64,000 nucleotides of DNA from Enterobacter chuandaensis (GCF_003594915.1 NZ_QZCS01000001.1:186001-250000); one strand, 5' to 3'; positions 1 through 11,358 are shown, counted from the first letter of the stretch. Program-made: numbers and translations. The notes: a model not told the origin generated them from the sequence alone.

Positions 1-297
1 GACATCAATTTTGCTGAACATCGGGAACGTCACGCCATAGGTGGTGCTGCAGAAGGTTTTGATCTCTTCTTCGCTGCCCGGCTCCTGGCCCAGGAACTGG
101 TTGCACGGGAAGCCCAGCACGGTAAAACCGTCTTTTTCCCAGGCCTTCTGAATGTTTTCCAGCTGCTCGTACTGCGGCGTCAGGCCGCATTTAGAGGCCA
201 CGTTTACGATGAGCAGCACGTTGCCTTTGTAGCCTTCCAGCGTAGTGTTATCGCCATCAATGGTGGTCACTTCAGTATTCAGGATGTCTGACTGCAT
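1..297 (-). CDS. btuE: Glutathione/thioredoxin peroxidase BtuE (3' end cut by window)
   Basis: The N-terminal 99 codons are present; the gene runs off the left edge. BtuE is a thiol peroxidase of the glutathione peroxidase family that reduces hydroperoxides in the cytoplasm or periplasm. The protein has the family signature around the peroxidatic cysteine (NVASKCGLTPQYEQ, Cys37) and the second conserved block GFPCNQFLGQEPG. The start MQSDIL matches E. coli BtuE. It lies 34 bases downstream of btuC on the same strand, as in the E. coli btuCED cluster, although it is not needed for B12 import. The identification is safe; the missing C-terminus cannot be judged. Confidence 0.95.
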   Translation of the reverse strand, partial: MQSDILNTEVTTIDGDNTTLEGYKGNVLLIVNVASKCGLTPQYEQLENIQKAWEKDGFTVLGFPCNQFLGQEPGSEEEIKTFCSTTYGVTFPMFSKIDV

Positions 298-331
298 AGC
301 ATTCCCTCAGGTTGTTTTACGGCTAGTTGAT

Positions 332-1312
332 TTAACGTCCGGCTTTTAATAGTAGCCAGATAAAGACCGGCGCGCCCAGCGTGGCGGTCACCACGCCGAT
401 GGGCAACTCTGCGGCCGTCAGGGCAAGCCGGGCGATGATATCGGCCACCAGCAGCGTAACCGCCCCGGCAACGGCCGAAGCCGGAAGCAAGGTTCGGTGG
501 TCCGTAAAACCGCACAGGCGCAGCATATGCGGGATAACCAGCCCGATAAAGCCAATCGCCCCCGCCAGGGCCACGCTGACGCCGACCAGCCAGCCAATGG
601 CAATCACCAGCACATTACGCCAGAATCCAATCGGCATGCCGAGCTGACGGGCAGAGATTTCCCCCAGCGCGAGCATGTTCAGCGGCTGCGCCTGCAGGGC
701 TGTCCATAAGATGACGGGAACCAGAAGCGCCATCAGCCAGCCCTGGTGCCAGTCAACGCCACCAAAGCCTCCCATCATCCAGTACATCAGCTGGCGCAGG
801 TCAAAAGAGGTCGAGAAGTACATCGCCCAGGTCATCAGCGCGCTACAGATGATCCCCAGCGCCACCCCGGCCAGCAGCAGCCGGCTGGTCGACAGGTGCC
901 GTCTGGCGAAGCGCAGGAGGATCAGCGTGATCAGCAGTGCGCCGAGAATGGCGCTCAGGCTAATTCCCCAACCAGAGAGCTCTCCCCCGCCCAGCATCAC
1001 CGCCGCAATCAGCCCGACGCCTGCACCGTTCGAAACCCCGAGAAGCCCGGGCTCCGCCAGCGGATTTTCAAACAGCGCCTGCATAATGGCACCCGACAGT
1101 GCCAGCGCAGCGCCGACCAGGATCACCGCAACGGTGCGCGGCAGACGAATTTGCCAGACGAAAAGCTGCCCGTCGGGGCCGAGCCAGCTTTCAGGCCCGA
1201 TCCAGCTGTCACCCGCGCAGAGACTCACGCCTGCGGCGAGAATGAGCAGCAGCACCAGCAAAAGCAGGCGACGCCGGTCGGAACGGTGCTGGCGATGAGC
1301 ATAATCAAGCAT
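332..1312 (-). CDS. btuC: Vitamin B12 ABC transporter permease BtuC
   Basis: A 326-residue polytopic inner-membrane protein, the same length as E. coli BtuC. BtuC forms the transmembrane dimer of the BtuCD-F cobalamin importer. Hydrophobic segments run along the whole protein, beginning with [19 protein letters not shown]. FecCD-family landmarks are visible: [23 protein letters not shown] near residue 60, [18 protein letters not shown], and [12 protein letters not shown] near residue 245, the loop that contacts the ATPase BtuD. It sits between ihfA and btuE; btuD would be expected beyond the left edge. The promoter should lie in the 100 bases after the ihfA terminator. Confidence 0.97.
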   Translation of the reverse strand: MLDYAHRQHRSDRRRLLLLVLLLILAAGVSLCAGDSWIGPESWLGPDGQLFVWQIRLPRTVAVILVGAALALSGAIMQALFENPLAEPGLLGVSNGAGVGLIAAVMLGGGELSGWGISLSAILGALLITLILLRFARRHLSTSRLLLAGVALGIICSALMTWAMYFSTSFDLRQLMYWMMGGFGGVDWHQGWLMALLVPVILWTALQAQPLNMLALGEISARQLGMPIGFWRNVLVIAIGWLVGVSVALAGAIGFIGLVIPHMLRLCGFTDHRTLLPASAVAGAVTLLVADIIARLALTAAELPIGVVTATLGAPVFIWLLLKAGR

Positions 1313-1375
1313 GTGTACGGTTTGTTAGCGAGTGATGTAATTGATTTTACGGCGGGTTTGCCGGAGAGCGCAAAG

Positions 1376-1404
1376 AAAAAAGGCCGCGTGGGCGGCCTTT
1401 TTAG
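1376..1404 (-). terminator. Intrinsic terminator after ihfA
   Basis: A GC-rich stem (AGGCCGC / GCGGCCT) with a four-base GTGG loop is flanked by A-runs and T-runs on both sides, so it could work in either direction. It begins about 10 bases past the ihfA stop codon and separates ihfA from btuC. Confidence 0.85.
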
Positions 1405-1414
1405 TTAGTTCATA

Positions 1415-1714
1415 TTACTCTGCTTTGGGCGTTGCGTTTTCGACACGGCTTTTTAACTTCTGGCCGGGTCTGAAGGTCACCACGCGGCGGGCTGTAATGG
1501 GAATATCTTCCCCCGTCTTCGGGTTACGGCCCGGACGTTGGTTTTTGTCTCGCAAATCAAAATTGCCAAAACCGGAGAGTTTTACCTGCTCACCATTTTC
1601 CAGAGCACGACGGATCTCTTCGAAAAACAGCTCTACCAGCTCTTTGGCATCCCGTTTGCTAAGCCCAAGCTTATCAAACAGATATTCTGACATTTCAGCT
1701 TTTGTAAGCGCCAT
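1415..1714 (-). CDS. ihfA: Integration host factor alpha subunit
   Basis: 99 residues, the length of E. coli IhfA. IHF is the heterodimeric nucleoid protein that bends DNA sharply at specific sites and assists replication, recombination and sigma-54 promoters, two of which occur in this window. The HU/IHF signature is clear: [21 protein letters not shown], containing the arm with the intercalating proline. The start [13 protein letters not shown] is four bases past the pheT stop, so it can be co-transcribed with pheT; in E. coli it also has promoters inside pheT. A strong terminator follows. Confidence 0.98.
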   Translation of the reverse strand: MALTKAEMSEYLFDKLGLSKRDAKELVELFFEEIRRALENGEQVKLSGFGNFDLRDKNQRPGRNPKTGEDIPITARRVVTFRPGQKLKSRVENATPKAE

Positions 1715-1718
1715 AGGT

Positions 1719-4106
1719 TCAATCCCTCAATGATGCCTGGAATCGCTCTTTTAATGCCTCTACACATTTGGCGACGGTAGCGGCAATCTCCTCTTCTTCG
1801 AGTGTACGGCTGGTATCCTGAAGGATCAGGCTGATAGCGAGGCTCTTGAAACCTTCTGCTACGCCCTTGCCGCGGTACACGTCAAATAAGTTTACGCCAA
1901 CTACCTGATTTACGCCAACTTTCTTACATTCGGCCAAAATATCTGCTGCGGGCACGTTTTCAGCGACCACAACCGCGATATCACGGCGGTTCGCCGGGAA
2001 GCGGGAGACGTCCTGCGCCTGAGGAATGACGCGGTCTGCGACCGGGCTCCACTCCAGCTCGAACACGATGGTACGACCGTTCAGGTCCAGTTTACGTTCC
2101 AGCTCTGGGTGCACAACACCAATGAAACCAACGCGTTTGCCGTCTAAATAAATCGCCGCACTCTGGCCCGGATGCAGGGCCGGAATCGCTTCTGCACGGA
2201 ATTCAATTTCGGATAATTTACCGGTCAGATCGAGAATGGCTTCCAGATCGCCCTTCATATCGTAGAAATCAACCGTCCCTTTTGCCAGGTCCCAGTGCTC
2301 TTCATAGCGGTTACCGCTGATGGCGCCAGCCAGCATGAGATCCTGACGGATGCCTAAATTTGCCTGATTATCTGGCACAAAGCGCAAACCGCTTTCGAAA
2401 ATTCGCACGCGGTTTTGCTGGCGATTCTGGTTGTAAACGATAGTGCCCAGCAGGCCCGTCCACAGGGAAAGACGCATCGCGGACATTTCGCTGGAGATTG
2501 GGCTTGGCAGGATCAGCGCTTCCTGACCTGGGTGGATCAGCTGCTGCAGCTTAGGATCCACGAAGCTGTAGGTGATCACTTCCTGGTAGCCTTTGTCGTT
2601 CAGCATGGTTTTCACACGCTTCAGGGACAGGTCGGCTTCACGGTGGGTGCCCATCACCAGACCGGCCTGTACAGGCTCGTCAGGGATGTTGTTGTAGCCA
2701 TAAACACGGGCCACTTCTTCCACCAGATCTTCTTCGATCTCCATGTCGAAACGCCAGGATGGCGCAACGGCTTTCCACTCGTCCTGGCCTTCGGTCACTT
2801 CGCAGCCCAGACGCGTAAGGATGTCGGTCACCTGCGCATCGGCAACGTGGTGGCCAATCAGGCGATCCAGCTTGCTGCGGCGCAGGGTAATGGTGGCGCG
2901 CTTCGGCAGCGTAGCTTCGTTGGTAACGTCGATAACCGGGCCCGCTTCACCGCCGCAGATGTCGATCAGCAGGCGGGTTGCACGCTCCATCGCTTTGTAC
3001 TGCAGCGCCGGGTCAACGCCACGCTCGTAGCGGTGAGACGCATCGGTATGCAGGCCGTGACGGCGCGCGCGGCCGGTGATGGAAAGCGGGCTAAAGAACG
3101 CGCATTCCAGCAGGACGTTTTGCGTTTCGTCGTTGACGCCAGAGTGTTCGCCGCCGAAGATACCGCCCATCGCCAGCGCTTTGCTGTGGTCAGCAATCAC
3201 CAGAGTGTCGGCGTTCAGTTTGGCTTCAGTGCCGTCCAGCAGCACCAGGGTTTCACCCTCTTTCGCCATGCGCACAACGATGCCGCCGTCGATACGATCT
3301 TTATCGAACGCGTGCATTGGCTGGCCCAGCTCAAGCAGAACGTAGTTGGTGACGTCAACCACGGCGTCGATAGAGCGGATACCACAGCGGCGCAGCTTCT
3401 CTTTCATCCACAGCGGGGTTGGCGCTTTCACGTTGATGCCTTTCACCACGCGACCGAGGTAGCGCGGGCACGCGTCAGCAGCGTCAACCTGAATCGGCAG
3501 CACGTCAGTGATGGTCGCTTCAACCGGCGCAATCTCCGGCGCGTTCAGCTCGGTCTGGTTCAGCACGGCCACGTCGCGGGCCACGCCGATAATGCCTAAG
3601 CAGTCGGCACGGTTTGGCGTGACGCTGATTTCGATGGTGTTGTCATCAAGCTTCAGGTATTCGCGGATATCGGTACCGACTGGCGCATCCAGCGGCAGCT
3701 CAATGATGCCGTTGTGATCGTCGGAAATACCCAGCTCGGAGAAGGAGCACAGCATGCCTTCAGACGGCTCACCGCGCAGCTTAGCCGCTTTGATTTTGAA
3801 GTCACCCGGCAGCACGGCACCCACGGTCGCCACGGCCACTTTCAGACCCTGACGGCAGTTTGGCGCGCCGCAGACGATGTCCAGCAGGCGGTCACCGCCG
3901 ACGTTCACTTTTGTCACACGCAGTTTGTCAGCGTTAGGATGCTGACCGCACTCGACCACTTCACCCACCACGACGCCGTTGAAGGCACCGGAAACCGGCT
4001 CAACGCCATCAACTTCCAGGCCCGCCATGGTGATCTGGTTAGAAAGCGCTTCGCTGTCCAGCGTGGTATTCACCCACTCGCGTAACCACAGTTCACTGAA
4101 TTTCAT
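1719..4106 (-). CDS. pheT: Phenylalanine--tRNA ligase beta subunit
   Basis: 795 residues, full length for the bacterial beta chain of the alpha2-beta2 PheRS, which charges tRNA-Phe in the cytoplasm. From the N-terminus one sees an EMAP/Trbp111-type tRNA-binding domain (residues ~40-150, including [14 protein letters not shown]), the B3/B4 editing domain that clears mischarged Tyr-tRNA (~210-370), the B5 domain (~400-475) and a C-terminal ferredoxin-fold anticodon-binding domain (last ~95 residues, [14 protein letters not shown] onward). The start is 15 bases past the pheS stop. It is expressed with pheS under attenuation at the pheM leader. Confidence 0.98.
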   Translation of the reverse strand: MKFSELWLREWVNTTLDSEALSNQITMAGLEVDGVEPVSGAFNGVVVGEVVECGQHPNADKLRVTKVNVGGDRLLDIVCGAPNCRQGLKVAVATVGAVLPGDFKIKAAKLRGEPSEGMLCSFSELGISDDHNGIIELPLDAPVGTDIREYLKLDDNTIEISVTPNRADCLGIIGVARDVAVLNQTELNAPEIAPVEATITDVLPIQVDAADACPRYLGRVVKGINVKAPTPLWMKEKLRRCGIRSIDAVVDVTNYVLLELGQPMHAFDKDRIDGGIVVRMAKEGETLVLLDGTEAKLNADTLVIADHSKALAMGGIFGGEHSGVNDETQNVLLECAFFSPLSITGRARRHGLHTDASHRYERGVDPALQYKAMERATRLLIDICGGEAGPVIDVTNEATLPKRATITLRRSKLDRLIGHHVADAQVTDILTRLGCEVTEGQDEWKAVAPSWRFDMEIEEDLVEEVARVYGYNNIPDEPVQAGLVMGTHREADLSLKRVKTMLNDKGYQEVITYSFVDPKLQQLIHPGQEALILPSPISSEMSAMRLSLWTGLLGTIVYNQNRQQNRVRIFESGLRFVPDNQANLGIRQDLMLAGAISGNRYEEHWDLAKGTVDFYDMKGDLEAILDLTGKLSEIEFRAEAIPALHPGQSAAIYLDGKRVGFIGVVHPELERKLDLNGRTIVFELEWSPVADRVIPQAQDVSRFPANRRDIAVVVAENVPAADILAECKKVGVNQVVGVNLFDVYRGKGVAEGFKSLAISLILQDTSRTLEEEEIAATVAKCVEALKERFQASLRD

Positions 4107-4121
4107 TGTTCTGTCCTGCCC

Positions 4122-5147
<1,026 letters not shown>

Positions 5148-5167
5148 TTATTCTCTCAAATTCAGGC

Positions 5168-5194
5168 ACAAAAAAAGCCTCCATCGGGAGGCTT
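5168..5194 (-). terminator. pheM-pheS transcription attenuator
   Basis: On the minus strand a perfect 7-bp stem (AGCCTCC/GGAGGCT) with a 4-base loop is followed by a run of T. It lies between the pheM leader peptide stop and pheS, which is the expected geometry of the Phe-codon-dependent attenuator of the E. coli pheST operon. Confidence 0.9.
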
Positions 5195-5242
5195 ATCTGG
5201 CGCTGTTTTTCGTTTCATCTTTCACGCGCTAGCCTCCTGGTA

Positions 5243-5287
5243 TCAGGTGCTAAAGTAAAAGAAGAAGCGGAAAATAGCAGCATGCAT
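5243..5287 (-). CDS. pheM: PheST operon leader peptide
   Basis: A 14-codon reading frame encoding MHAAIFRFFFYFST, with five Phe codons out of fourteen. It matches the E. coli PheM leader except for His in place of Asn at position 2. When Phe-tRNA is scarce, the ribosome stalls on the Phe codons and the downstream terminator does not form, so pheST expression rises. The frame lies between rplT and pheS, upstream of the attenuator hairpin. Confidence 0.95.
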   Translation of the reverse strand: MHAAIFRFFFYFST

Positions 5288-5375
5288 GCTTGCGTTACCT
5301 TGTGTGGTAAAAACCGTTAAGACCTTATTGAAAAGCCTGCACGGATAAATGTCAATCTTCTGATGGCGTTAAATG

Positions 5376-5402
5376 AAAAGAGGGAGCCAGGCCCCCTCTC
5401 TC
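5376..5402 (-). terminator. Terminator after rplT
   Basis: A GC-rich interrupted stem (GAGGG and GCC pairing with GGC and CCCTC) ends in TTTTC on the minus strand, directly after the rplT stop. It probably terminates part of the infC-rpmI-rplT transcripts before pheM. Confidence 0.6.
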
Positions 5403-5409
5403 AACTGGC

Positions 5410-5787
<378 letters not shown>

Positions 5788-5816
5788 CTAAGTTAAAAAA
5801 GTTAAACGTTAACGAC

Positions 5817-6038
<222 letters not shown>

Positions 6039-6111
6039 TTAAATAAACGAAACATAGGCGAACAAAACCTATGGGGCCCGAAGGCTCCACAGATTTTGCT
6101 GCTTGAAGGCC

Positions 6112-6657
<546 letters not shown>

Positions 6658-8586
6658 TTATTCCTCCAGTTGTTGAAGACTGCGGCTGCGAATCTCTTGT
6701 TGCAGCTTCTCAATCACTTCACTTACGTCCAGGCTGCCCAGGTCTTTACCACGGCGGGTGCGAACGGCAACTTTGCCTGCTTCCACCTCTTTATCACCAC
6801 AGACCAACATATACGGGACACGACGTAAAGTGTGCTCGCGGATTTTAAAGCCAATCTTCTCATTTCTCAAGTCTGCTTTTACGCGAATGCCCGCATTTTG
6901 TAGTTTCTGCGTCAATTCTTTAACGTAATCCGCCTGAGAATCGGTAATGTTCATCACTACGACCTGCACTGGCGCAAGCCAGGTTGGGAAGAAGCCGGCG
7001 AACTCTTCGGTCAGGATGCCGATGAAGCGCTCCAGAGAACCGAGAATGGCACGGTGAATCATTACTGGTACCTGACGCTCGTTGTCTTCGCCAACATAAG
7101 AGGCGCTTAAACGCTGCGGCAGGGAGAAGTCCAGCTGTACAGTACCGCACTGCCATGCGCGATCGAGGCAGTCATACAGGGTAAATTCAATTTTCGGACC
7201 GTAGAATGCGCCCTCGCCCAGCTGGTATTCGAACGGAATGCCGTTCTCTTCCAGCGCCACGGCGAGATCCGCCTCTGCGCGATCCCAGGTCTCATCGCTA
7301 CCGATACGTTTTTCCGGACGCGTTGAGAGTTTGACGACGATCTTCTCGAAGCCAAAGGTGCTGTACATATCGTAGACCATACGAATACAGGCGTTAACTT
7401 CATCACGAACCTGATCTTCAGTACAGAAGATATGCGCATCATCCTGCGTAAAGCCACGAACACGCATCAGACCGTGCAGCGCACCTGATGGCTCGTTACG
7501 GTGGCAGCTACCGAACTCCGCCATACGCAGCGGCAGGTCGCGGTAGGATTTCAGACCCTGGTTGAAGATCTGAACGTGGCCCGGGCAGTTCATTGGCTTG
7601 ATGCAGTATTCACGGTTCTCAGACGAGGTGGTGAACATCGCATCTTTGTAGTTGTCCCAGTGGCCGGTTTTTTCCCACAGCACACGGTCCATCATGAACG
7701 GGCCTTTCACTTCCTGATACTGGTACTCTTTCAGCTTGGAGCGCACGAACGTTTCCAGTTCACGGAAGATAGTCCAGCCGTCGTTATGCCAGAACACCAT
7801 ACCCGGTGCTTCTTCCTGCATGTGATACAGGTCGAGCTGCTTACCGATTTTACGGTGATCACGCTTAGCGGCCTCTTCCAGGCGCTGCAGGTACGCGTTC
7901 AGGGCTTTCTTATCCGCCCACGCGGTACCATAGATACGCTGCAACATCTTGTTGTTGCTGTCGCCACGCCAGTAGGCGCCAGCGATCTTCATCAGTTTGA
8001 AATGATGACAGAAGCGCATGTTCGGCACGTGCGGTCCACGGCACATGTCGACGTATTCTTCGTGATGGTACAAGCCAGGCTTGTCATCATGAGCAATGTT
8101 TTCATCAAGAATAGAGACTTTATAGCTCTCGCCACGCTTGACGAAGGTTTCACGCGCTTCGTGCCAGCTGACTTTCTTCTTGATGACGTCATAGTTGGTT
8201 TCGGCGAGCTCGTGCATACGTTTTTCGAGCGCGTCGATATCTTCCTGGGTCAGGGTGTGGTCAAGGTCAACGTCGTAGTAAAAGCCCTTGTCGATAACCG
8301 GACCGATCGCCATTTTGGTGTTTGGCCACAGCTGCTTGATGGCATGACCCAACAGGTGCGCGCAGGAGTGACGAATGATCTCCAGACCTTCTTCGTCTTT
8401 CGCGGTGATGATTGCAAGCGTCGCATCGTTTTCAATCAGATCGGACGCATCAACCAGCTCACCGTTCACACGGCCTGCGATGGTCGCTTTTGCGAGGCCA
8501 GGACCAATGTCCAGGGCAACATCCATTGGGCTAACAGCGTGGTCGAAATGGCGTTGGCTGCCATCAGGAAGAGTAATTACAGGCAT
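6658..8586 (-). CDS. thrS: Threonine--tRNA ligase
   Basis: 642 residues, the E. coli length. ThrRS charges tRNA-Thr. Domains in order: TGS domain (residues 1-62), N2 editing domain with the [10 protein letters not shown] zinc-like motif (~73-82), class II catalytic core with [10 protein letters not shown] and the [10 protein letters not shown] motif, and the C-terminal anticodon-binding domain (from ~535). Translation is autoregulated in E. coli through a 5' leader that imitates tRNA-Thr; a leader of suitable length lies upstream here. The start ATG follows AAGGATATAAA. Confidence 0.98.
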   Translation of the reverse strand: MPVITLPDGSQRHFDHAVSPMDVALDIGPGLAKATIAGRVNGELVDASDLIENDATLAIITAKDEEGLEIIRHSCAHLLGHAIKQLWPNTKMAIGPVIDKGFYYDVDLDHTLTQEDIDALEKRMHELAETNYDVIKKKVSWHEARETFVKRGESYKVSILDENIAHDDKPGLYHHEEYVDMCRGPHVPNMRFCHHFKLMKIAGAYWRGDSNNKMLQRIYGTAWADKKALNAYLQRLEEAAKRDHRKIGKQLDLYHMQEEAPGMVFWHNDGWTIFRELETFVRSKLKEYQYQEVKGPFMMDRVLWEKTGHWDNYKDAMFTTSSENREYCIKPMNCPGHVQIFNQGLKSYRDLPLRMAEFGSCHRNEPSGALHGLMRVRGFTQDDAHIFCTEDQVRDEVNACIRMVYDMYSTFGFEKIVVKLSTRPEKRIGSDETWDRAEADLAVALEENGIPFEYQLGEGAFYGPKIEFTLYDCLDRAWQCGTVQLDFSLPQRLSASYVGEDNERQVPVMIHRAILGSLERFIGILTEEFAGFFPTWLAPVQVVVMNITDSQADYVKELTQKLQNAGIRVKADLRNEKIGFKIREHTLRRVPYMLVCGDKEVEAGKVAVRTRRGKDLGSLDVSEVIEKLQQEIRSRSLQQLEE

Positions 8587-8756
8587 TTTATATCCTTATT
8601 TGCAGTGATGCCCCACACATAAGAGCATATACAAAGAAAATAATCGTGATTTGACAAGAGATTACGAGACCATCTGACCAACAATCGTCAAATTGGTTCG
8701 TCATCATTGACCTGCCGAAAAATCAGACAACGTCGGATTTACGACAAGCCCTGCAA
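8587..8756 (-). promoter_or_regulatory. thrS 5' leader and probable translational operator
   Basis: About 170 bases upstream of thrS hold no gene and end in AAGGATATAAA-ATG, as in E. coli. The minus-strand segment GTCTCGTAATC with complementary flanks could form the anticodon-arm-like stem that ThrRS binds in E. coli. The fold was judged by eye only, so the boundaries are approximate. The promoter was not placed with confidence. Confidence 0.5.
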
Positions 8757-8835
8757 TGTTAACACTAACAAAAGGGAGAATGCACCCTCTGCGGGCAGAT
8801 TGATCCGCTGGCGCTTTTACGGGAATTACCGGGCT

Positions 8836-8866
8836 GCATCTCTCGGCGCTCGCATTTCAGAGATGC
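8836..8866 (+). other. 8-bp hairpin in the leader of the YncL-like gene
   Basis: GCATCTCT pairs perfectly with AGAGATGC across a 15-base loop, 44 bases ahead of the small ORF at 8910. The stretch between the thrS leader and that ORF holds no other convincing gene. The hairpin could stabilise or regulate the short mRNA. Confidence 0.4.
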
Positions 8867-8909
8867 GGAGCTATCCTTGTACAGGTTGTTAAACCCAAAG
8901 GTATATACC

Positions 8910-9002
8910 ATGAACGTATCCCCAAGAACGGTTGTGATATTGAACATCCTTTCCGCTACCGGTTTATTGTTAATTCTCGCCGACCGATTCCACTGGTTCT
9001 GA
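8910..9002 (+). CDS. 30-residue single-pass membrane protein, YncL-like
   Basis: A 30-codon frame begins MNVSPRTVVILNILSATG and ends in DRFHWF. The layout matches E. coli YncL (MNVSSRTVVLINFFAAVG..., ending FGWFI): the same MNVS-RTVV start, a central hydrophobic helix of ~20 residues, then a short basic/aromatic tail. YncL is a stress-induced inner-membrane miniprotein of unknown function. An AAAGG box sits 9 bases ahead of the ATG. The gene is in the thrS-yniD gap, a different place from E. coli yncL. It could be a paralogue or relocated family member; similarity is by eye. Confidence 0.72.
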   Translation: MNVSPRTVVILNILSATGLLLILADRFHWF

Positions 9003-9030
9003 GCTGAACGCCAGGGTGGCATAACCCGAT

Positions 9031-9058
9031 CCCTCCCCCGAGATGGGGCATTTTTTTG
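9031..9058 (+). terminator. Possible terminator after the YncL-like gene
   Basis: A short CCCC/GGGG stem with a GAGAT loop is followed by CA and seven T residues. The stem is short, so function is uncertain, but position and T-run suit a terminator for the 30-residue gene, 29 bases past its stop. Confidence 0.5.
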
Positions 9059-9102
9059 CCCTGTTTGGTAGACTAAGCGCATCAACGAACAAGGATCAGG
9101 TT

Positions 9103-9210
9103 ATGCCAACAAAACGATTTGCCGTAAAACACTGGAAAATGGTGGTAGTGCTGATTGCCATCTGCGGCGCGATGCTGTTGCTGCGTTGGGCGGCGATGAT
9201 TTGGGGCTAA
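9103..9210 (+). CDS. yniD: Small membrane protein YniD
   Basis: A 35-codon frame starting MPTKRFAVKHWKMVVVL and ending LRWAAMIWG. It differs from my recollection of E. coli YniD at only a few positions near residues 7-8 and 18. The basic N-terminus and a single hydrophobic helix predict a one-span inner-membrane protein with the N-terminus inside. The ribosome-binding site is AAGGATCAGGTT. E. coli yniD occupies the same neighbourhood beside ydiY. Function is unknown. Genes this short are easily missed. Confidence 0.88.
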   Translation: MPTKRFAVKHWKMVVVLIAICGAMLLLRWAAMIWG

Positions 9211-9325
9211 ACGCAAACATTGCAGTCCAGAAAATAAACGCCGTTTCGAGTGATGTAAATTTATCGGCGCGCTTTAGCCATAATAAAGAAATACGGTGTT
9301 TTCAGGGATGTTGAAGATACGTGAT

Positions 9326-9356
9326 TAAAAAACGGGCCAATATTATTATCGGCCCG
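9326..9356 (-). terminator. Terminator of ydiY
   Basis: On the minus strand CGGGCC pairs with GGCCCG around an AT-rich 12-base loop and is followed by TTTTTT. It begins 7 bases past the ydiY stop codon. Confidence 0.8.
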
Positions 9357-9362
9357 CGCGTA

Positions 9363-10121
9363 TTACATTTTATAACCTAATGAGATCGTGGTTCTGCGAT
9401 CGGTGTGATCGGGCGCACTTGCCGGTGGTGAAGAGTTCCAGGTCACGTTGTAGGCCACTTTCAAACCGAAATGCTCGTTGATAGCCACGTTCAGCGCGCT
9501 CTCAGAGTTCAGCGTCGTATCCTCGGCACCAAACACAGAAACGCCCTGAGTAAATTTGGTGTTGTCGGTCATCTGCCACGCGTAAGTGCCCGAAGCATAA
9601 CCCAGCGGCTGGGTTTCATCTTCGCCATTGGTGTACTCGTCATAGCGTACACCAGGACCGAATTCAAAACGGAAGCTGTGCACCGGACCATTCAGGAACT
9701 GACGACCATAACCGGCGGTGAACACATCGCGCTGGCGATAGCCGTTATAACGGTCCGTTAACCAGCTTGCCTGACCAAAGATGTAGTCATAATCAGTCAT
9801 GTTGTAACGGCTACGCCCACCTACCGCATATTTCTCGGAAGAACGTTCATCATTCGCGGACGTGTTGCTGGCATTTCCCCACAGAGACCAGGCGGTGGTA
9901 TTGCCATACCAGGTCAGCGTACTGTCCGCCGTCAGAGAAGAGCTTTTCGTGTTACCGGATTGCGCCAGGTATCCGGCATTCAGGTTACCTTCAAACGGTT
10001 TTTTCGCGGAGGAAGGATCGTCCATGACAGTAAAAACGGTGTCATCGGCGGTTGCATTCAGTGACGCAAATACGCCACCCGCCAGCATCAGTGCTGCGGG
10101 TACTGTCTTCAAAAGCTTCAT
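9363..10121 (-). CDS. ydiY: YdiY, DUF481 outer-membrane-type beta-barrel protein
   Basis: 252 residues. A clear signal peptide (MKLLKTVPAALMLAGGVFASLNATA) precedes a mature region rich in alternating polar/aromatic strands (NLNAGYLAQSGNTKSSSL near the start, RRTTISLGYKM at the end) with a C-terminal Met, the pattern of a salt-induced DUF481 outer-membrane barrel. The function of YdiY is not established. The start was set at MKLLK because it begins the signal peptide; an open extension of 40 codons passes through a hairpin and has no signal character. Little Shine-Dalgarno sequence is visible ahead of the ATG, and an intrinsic-terminator-like hairpin lies 23 bases upstream. Confidence 0.9.
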   Translation of the reverse strand: MKLLKTVPAALMLAGGVFASLNATADDTVFTVMDDPSSAKKPFEGNLNAGYLAQSGNTKSSSLTADSTLTWYGNTTAWSLWGNASNTSANDERSSEKYAVGGRSRYNMTDYDYIFGQASWLTDRYNGYRQRDVFTAGYGRQFLNGPVHSFRFEFGPGVRYDEYTNGEDETQPLGYASGTYAWQMTDNTKFTQGVSVFGAEDTTLNSESALNVAINEHFGLKVAYNVTWNSSPPASAPDHTDRRTTISLGYKM

Positions 10122-10144
10122 TTTATTTAAGGAGTCCGTACAAC

Positions 10145-10168
10145 AAAAAAAGAGACCACCACGGTCTC
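10145..10168 (-). terminator. Terminator-like hairpin in the ydiY leader (putative attenuator)
   Basis: On the minus strand GAGACC-GTGGT-GGTCTC is followed immediately by seven T, 23 bases ahead of the ydiY start codon. If transcription starts upstream of it, this hairpin would act as an attenuator or a constitutive leader terminator for ydiY. Confidence 0.6.
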
Positions 10169-10241
10169 GGAAACTTTCTTGAGGATCAATGACAAGGCGT
10201 CCAGAGAAAGGTAACAAATTATAAAAAGCCGCAAATAACAT

Positions 10242-10418
10242 AGCAATGTTTTCTTATTTCATTTTTTGAATAAGAACGATCTCAAAATGCGTTTTAGTTT
10301 ATATATCCCGTTCAGGTTTTTTCGTTAGTATTCATATTTAAAATCATACTGTTATTTACATTGCCTTCCTGACAAATGGTGCCAGACTAAAAGGAACCCA
10401 CGCTAAAAGGAGGTAAAG
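10242..10418. promoter_or_regulatory. Divergent ydiY/pfkB promoter region
   Basis: AT-rich DNA between the two divergent genes, with no convincing ORF. It must contain promoters for both. pfkB has an unusually strong ribosome-binding site, AAGGAGGT at 10407-10414, only four bases from its ATG. No operator was identified with confidence. Confidence 0.5.
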
Positions 10419-11351
10419 ATGGTTTCTATCTACACCCTGACGCTCTCCCCTTCCCTGGATTCCGCAACCCTGACGCCCCAGATTTACCCGGAAGGTAAAC
10501 TGCGCTGCAGCGCGCCCGTCTTCGAGCCCGGCGGCGGTGGAATCAACGTGGCGCGCACCATTACGCATCTCGGCGGCAAAGCGACGGCCATTTTTCCCGC
10601 GGGTGGCGCTACGGGTGAACACCTGGTCTCTCTGCTGGCTGATGAACAGGTTGCCGTGGAGACGGTCGATGCTAAAGACTGGACGCGCCAGAACCTGCAT
10701 GTCCACGTGGAGTCGAGCGGAGAGCAGTATCGTTTTGTTATGCCGGGGGCAAAACTGAGCGATGATGAGTTTCGCCAGCTTGAAGAAAAAGTGCTGACGA
10801 TTGAAAGCGGCGCGCTGCTGGTGATAAGCGGCAGCCTGCCGCCTGGCGTAAGCACAGAAAAGCTCACGGCGCTTATTCAGGCGGCTCAGCAGCGCGGCAT
10901 CCGCTGCATCGTCGACAGCAGCGGCGAAGCGCTGCAGGCTGCCTTGGTGCCGGGCAATCTCGAGCTGGTCAAACCGAACCAGAAAGAGTTAAGCGCGCTG
11001 GTCAACCGCGAACTGACGCAGCCTGACGATGTTCGCACTGCCGCGCAGGAGCTGGTGCGCAGCGGCAAAGCGCGACGCGTCGTGGTTTCCCTTGGCCCGC
11101 AGGGGGCGCTGGCGGTCGATGAAACGTCATCCGTTCAGGTCGTCCCGCCGCCGATGAAGAGCCAGAGCACGGTTGGCGCGGGTGACAGCATGGTGGGCGC
11201 AATGACGCTTAAACTCGCCGAGGGCGCATCGCTGCTGGACATGACGCGCTACGGCGTTGCGGCGGGTAGCGCCGCGACCATCAACCAGGGAACGCGTCTC
11301 TGCTCGCTGGCCGATACGCAAAAAATCGTCGATTACCTGTCCCGCAATTAA
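10419..11351 (+). CDS. pfkB: 6-phosphofructokinase II
   Basis: 310 residues (309 in E. coli). PfkB phosphorylates fructose 6-phosphate to the 1,6-bisphosphate in the cytoplasm and is the minor isozyme. It belongs to the ribokinase/PfkB family: the N-terminal glycine motif EPGGGGINVARTI (~residue 37) and the C-terminal signature STVGAGDSMVGAM with the catalytic Asp (~residue 256) are intact, as is the KPNQKEL motif. The 3' side has a long GC hairpin without a T-run. Confidence 0.97.
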   Translation: MVSIYTLTLSPSLDSATLTPQIYPEGKLRCSAPVFEPGGGGINVARTITHLGGKATAIFPAGGATGEHLVSLLADEQVAVETVDAKDWTRQNLHVHVESSGEQYRFVMPGAKLSDDEFRQLEEKVLTIESGALLVISGSLPPGVSTEKLTALIQAAQQRGIRCIVDSSGEALQAALVPGNLELVKPNQKELSALVNRELTQPDDVRTAAQELVRSGKARRVVVSLGPQGALAVDETSSVQVVPPPMKSQSTVGAGDSMVGAMTLKLAEGASLLDMTRYGVAAGSAATINQGTRLCSLADTQKIVDYLSRN

Positions 11352-11358
11352 CGCATTC

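Noticed and set aside
2415-3599. A 394-codon open frame on the plus strand
   Set aside because: It lies antisense within pheT, whose protein is recognisably full length; the antisense product is rich in His/Gln/Val with no domain. It is a codon-bias shadow.
8707-8892. A 61-codon frame in the thrS-yncL-like gap
   Set aside because: No similarity, no ribosome-binding site and it spans the stem-loop region ahead of the YncL-like gene.
10122-10241. A 40-codon N-terminal extension of ydiY
   Set aside because: It runs through the leader hairpin and has no coding character; the signal peptide begins at MKLLK.
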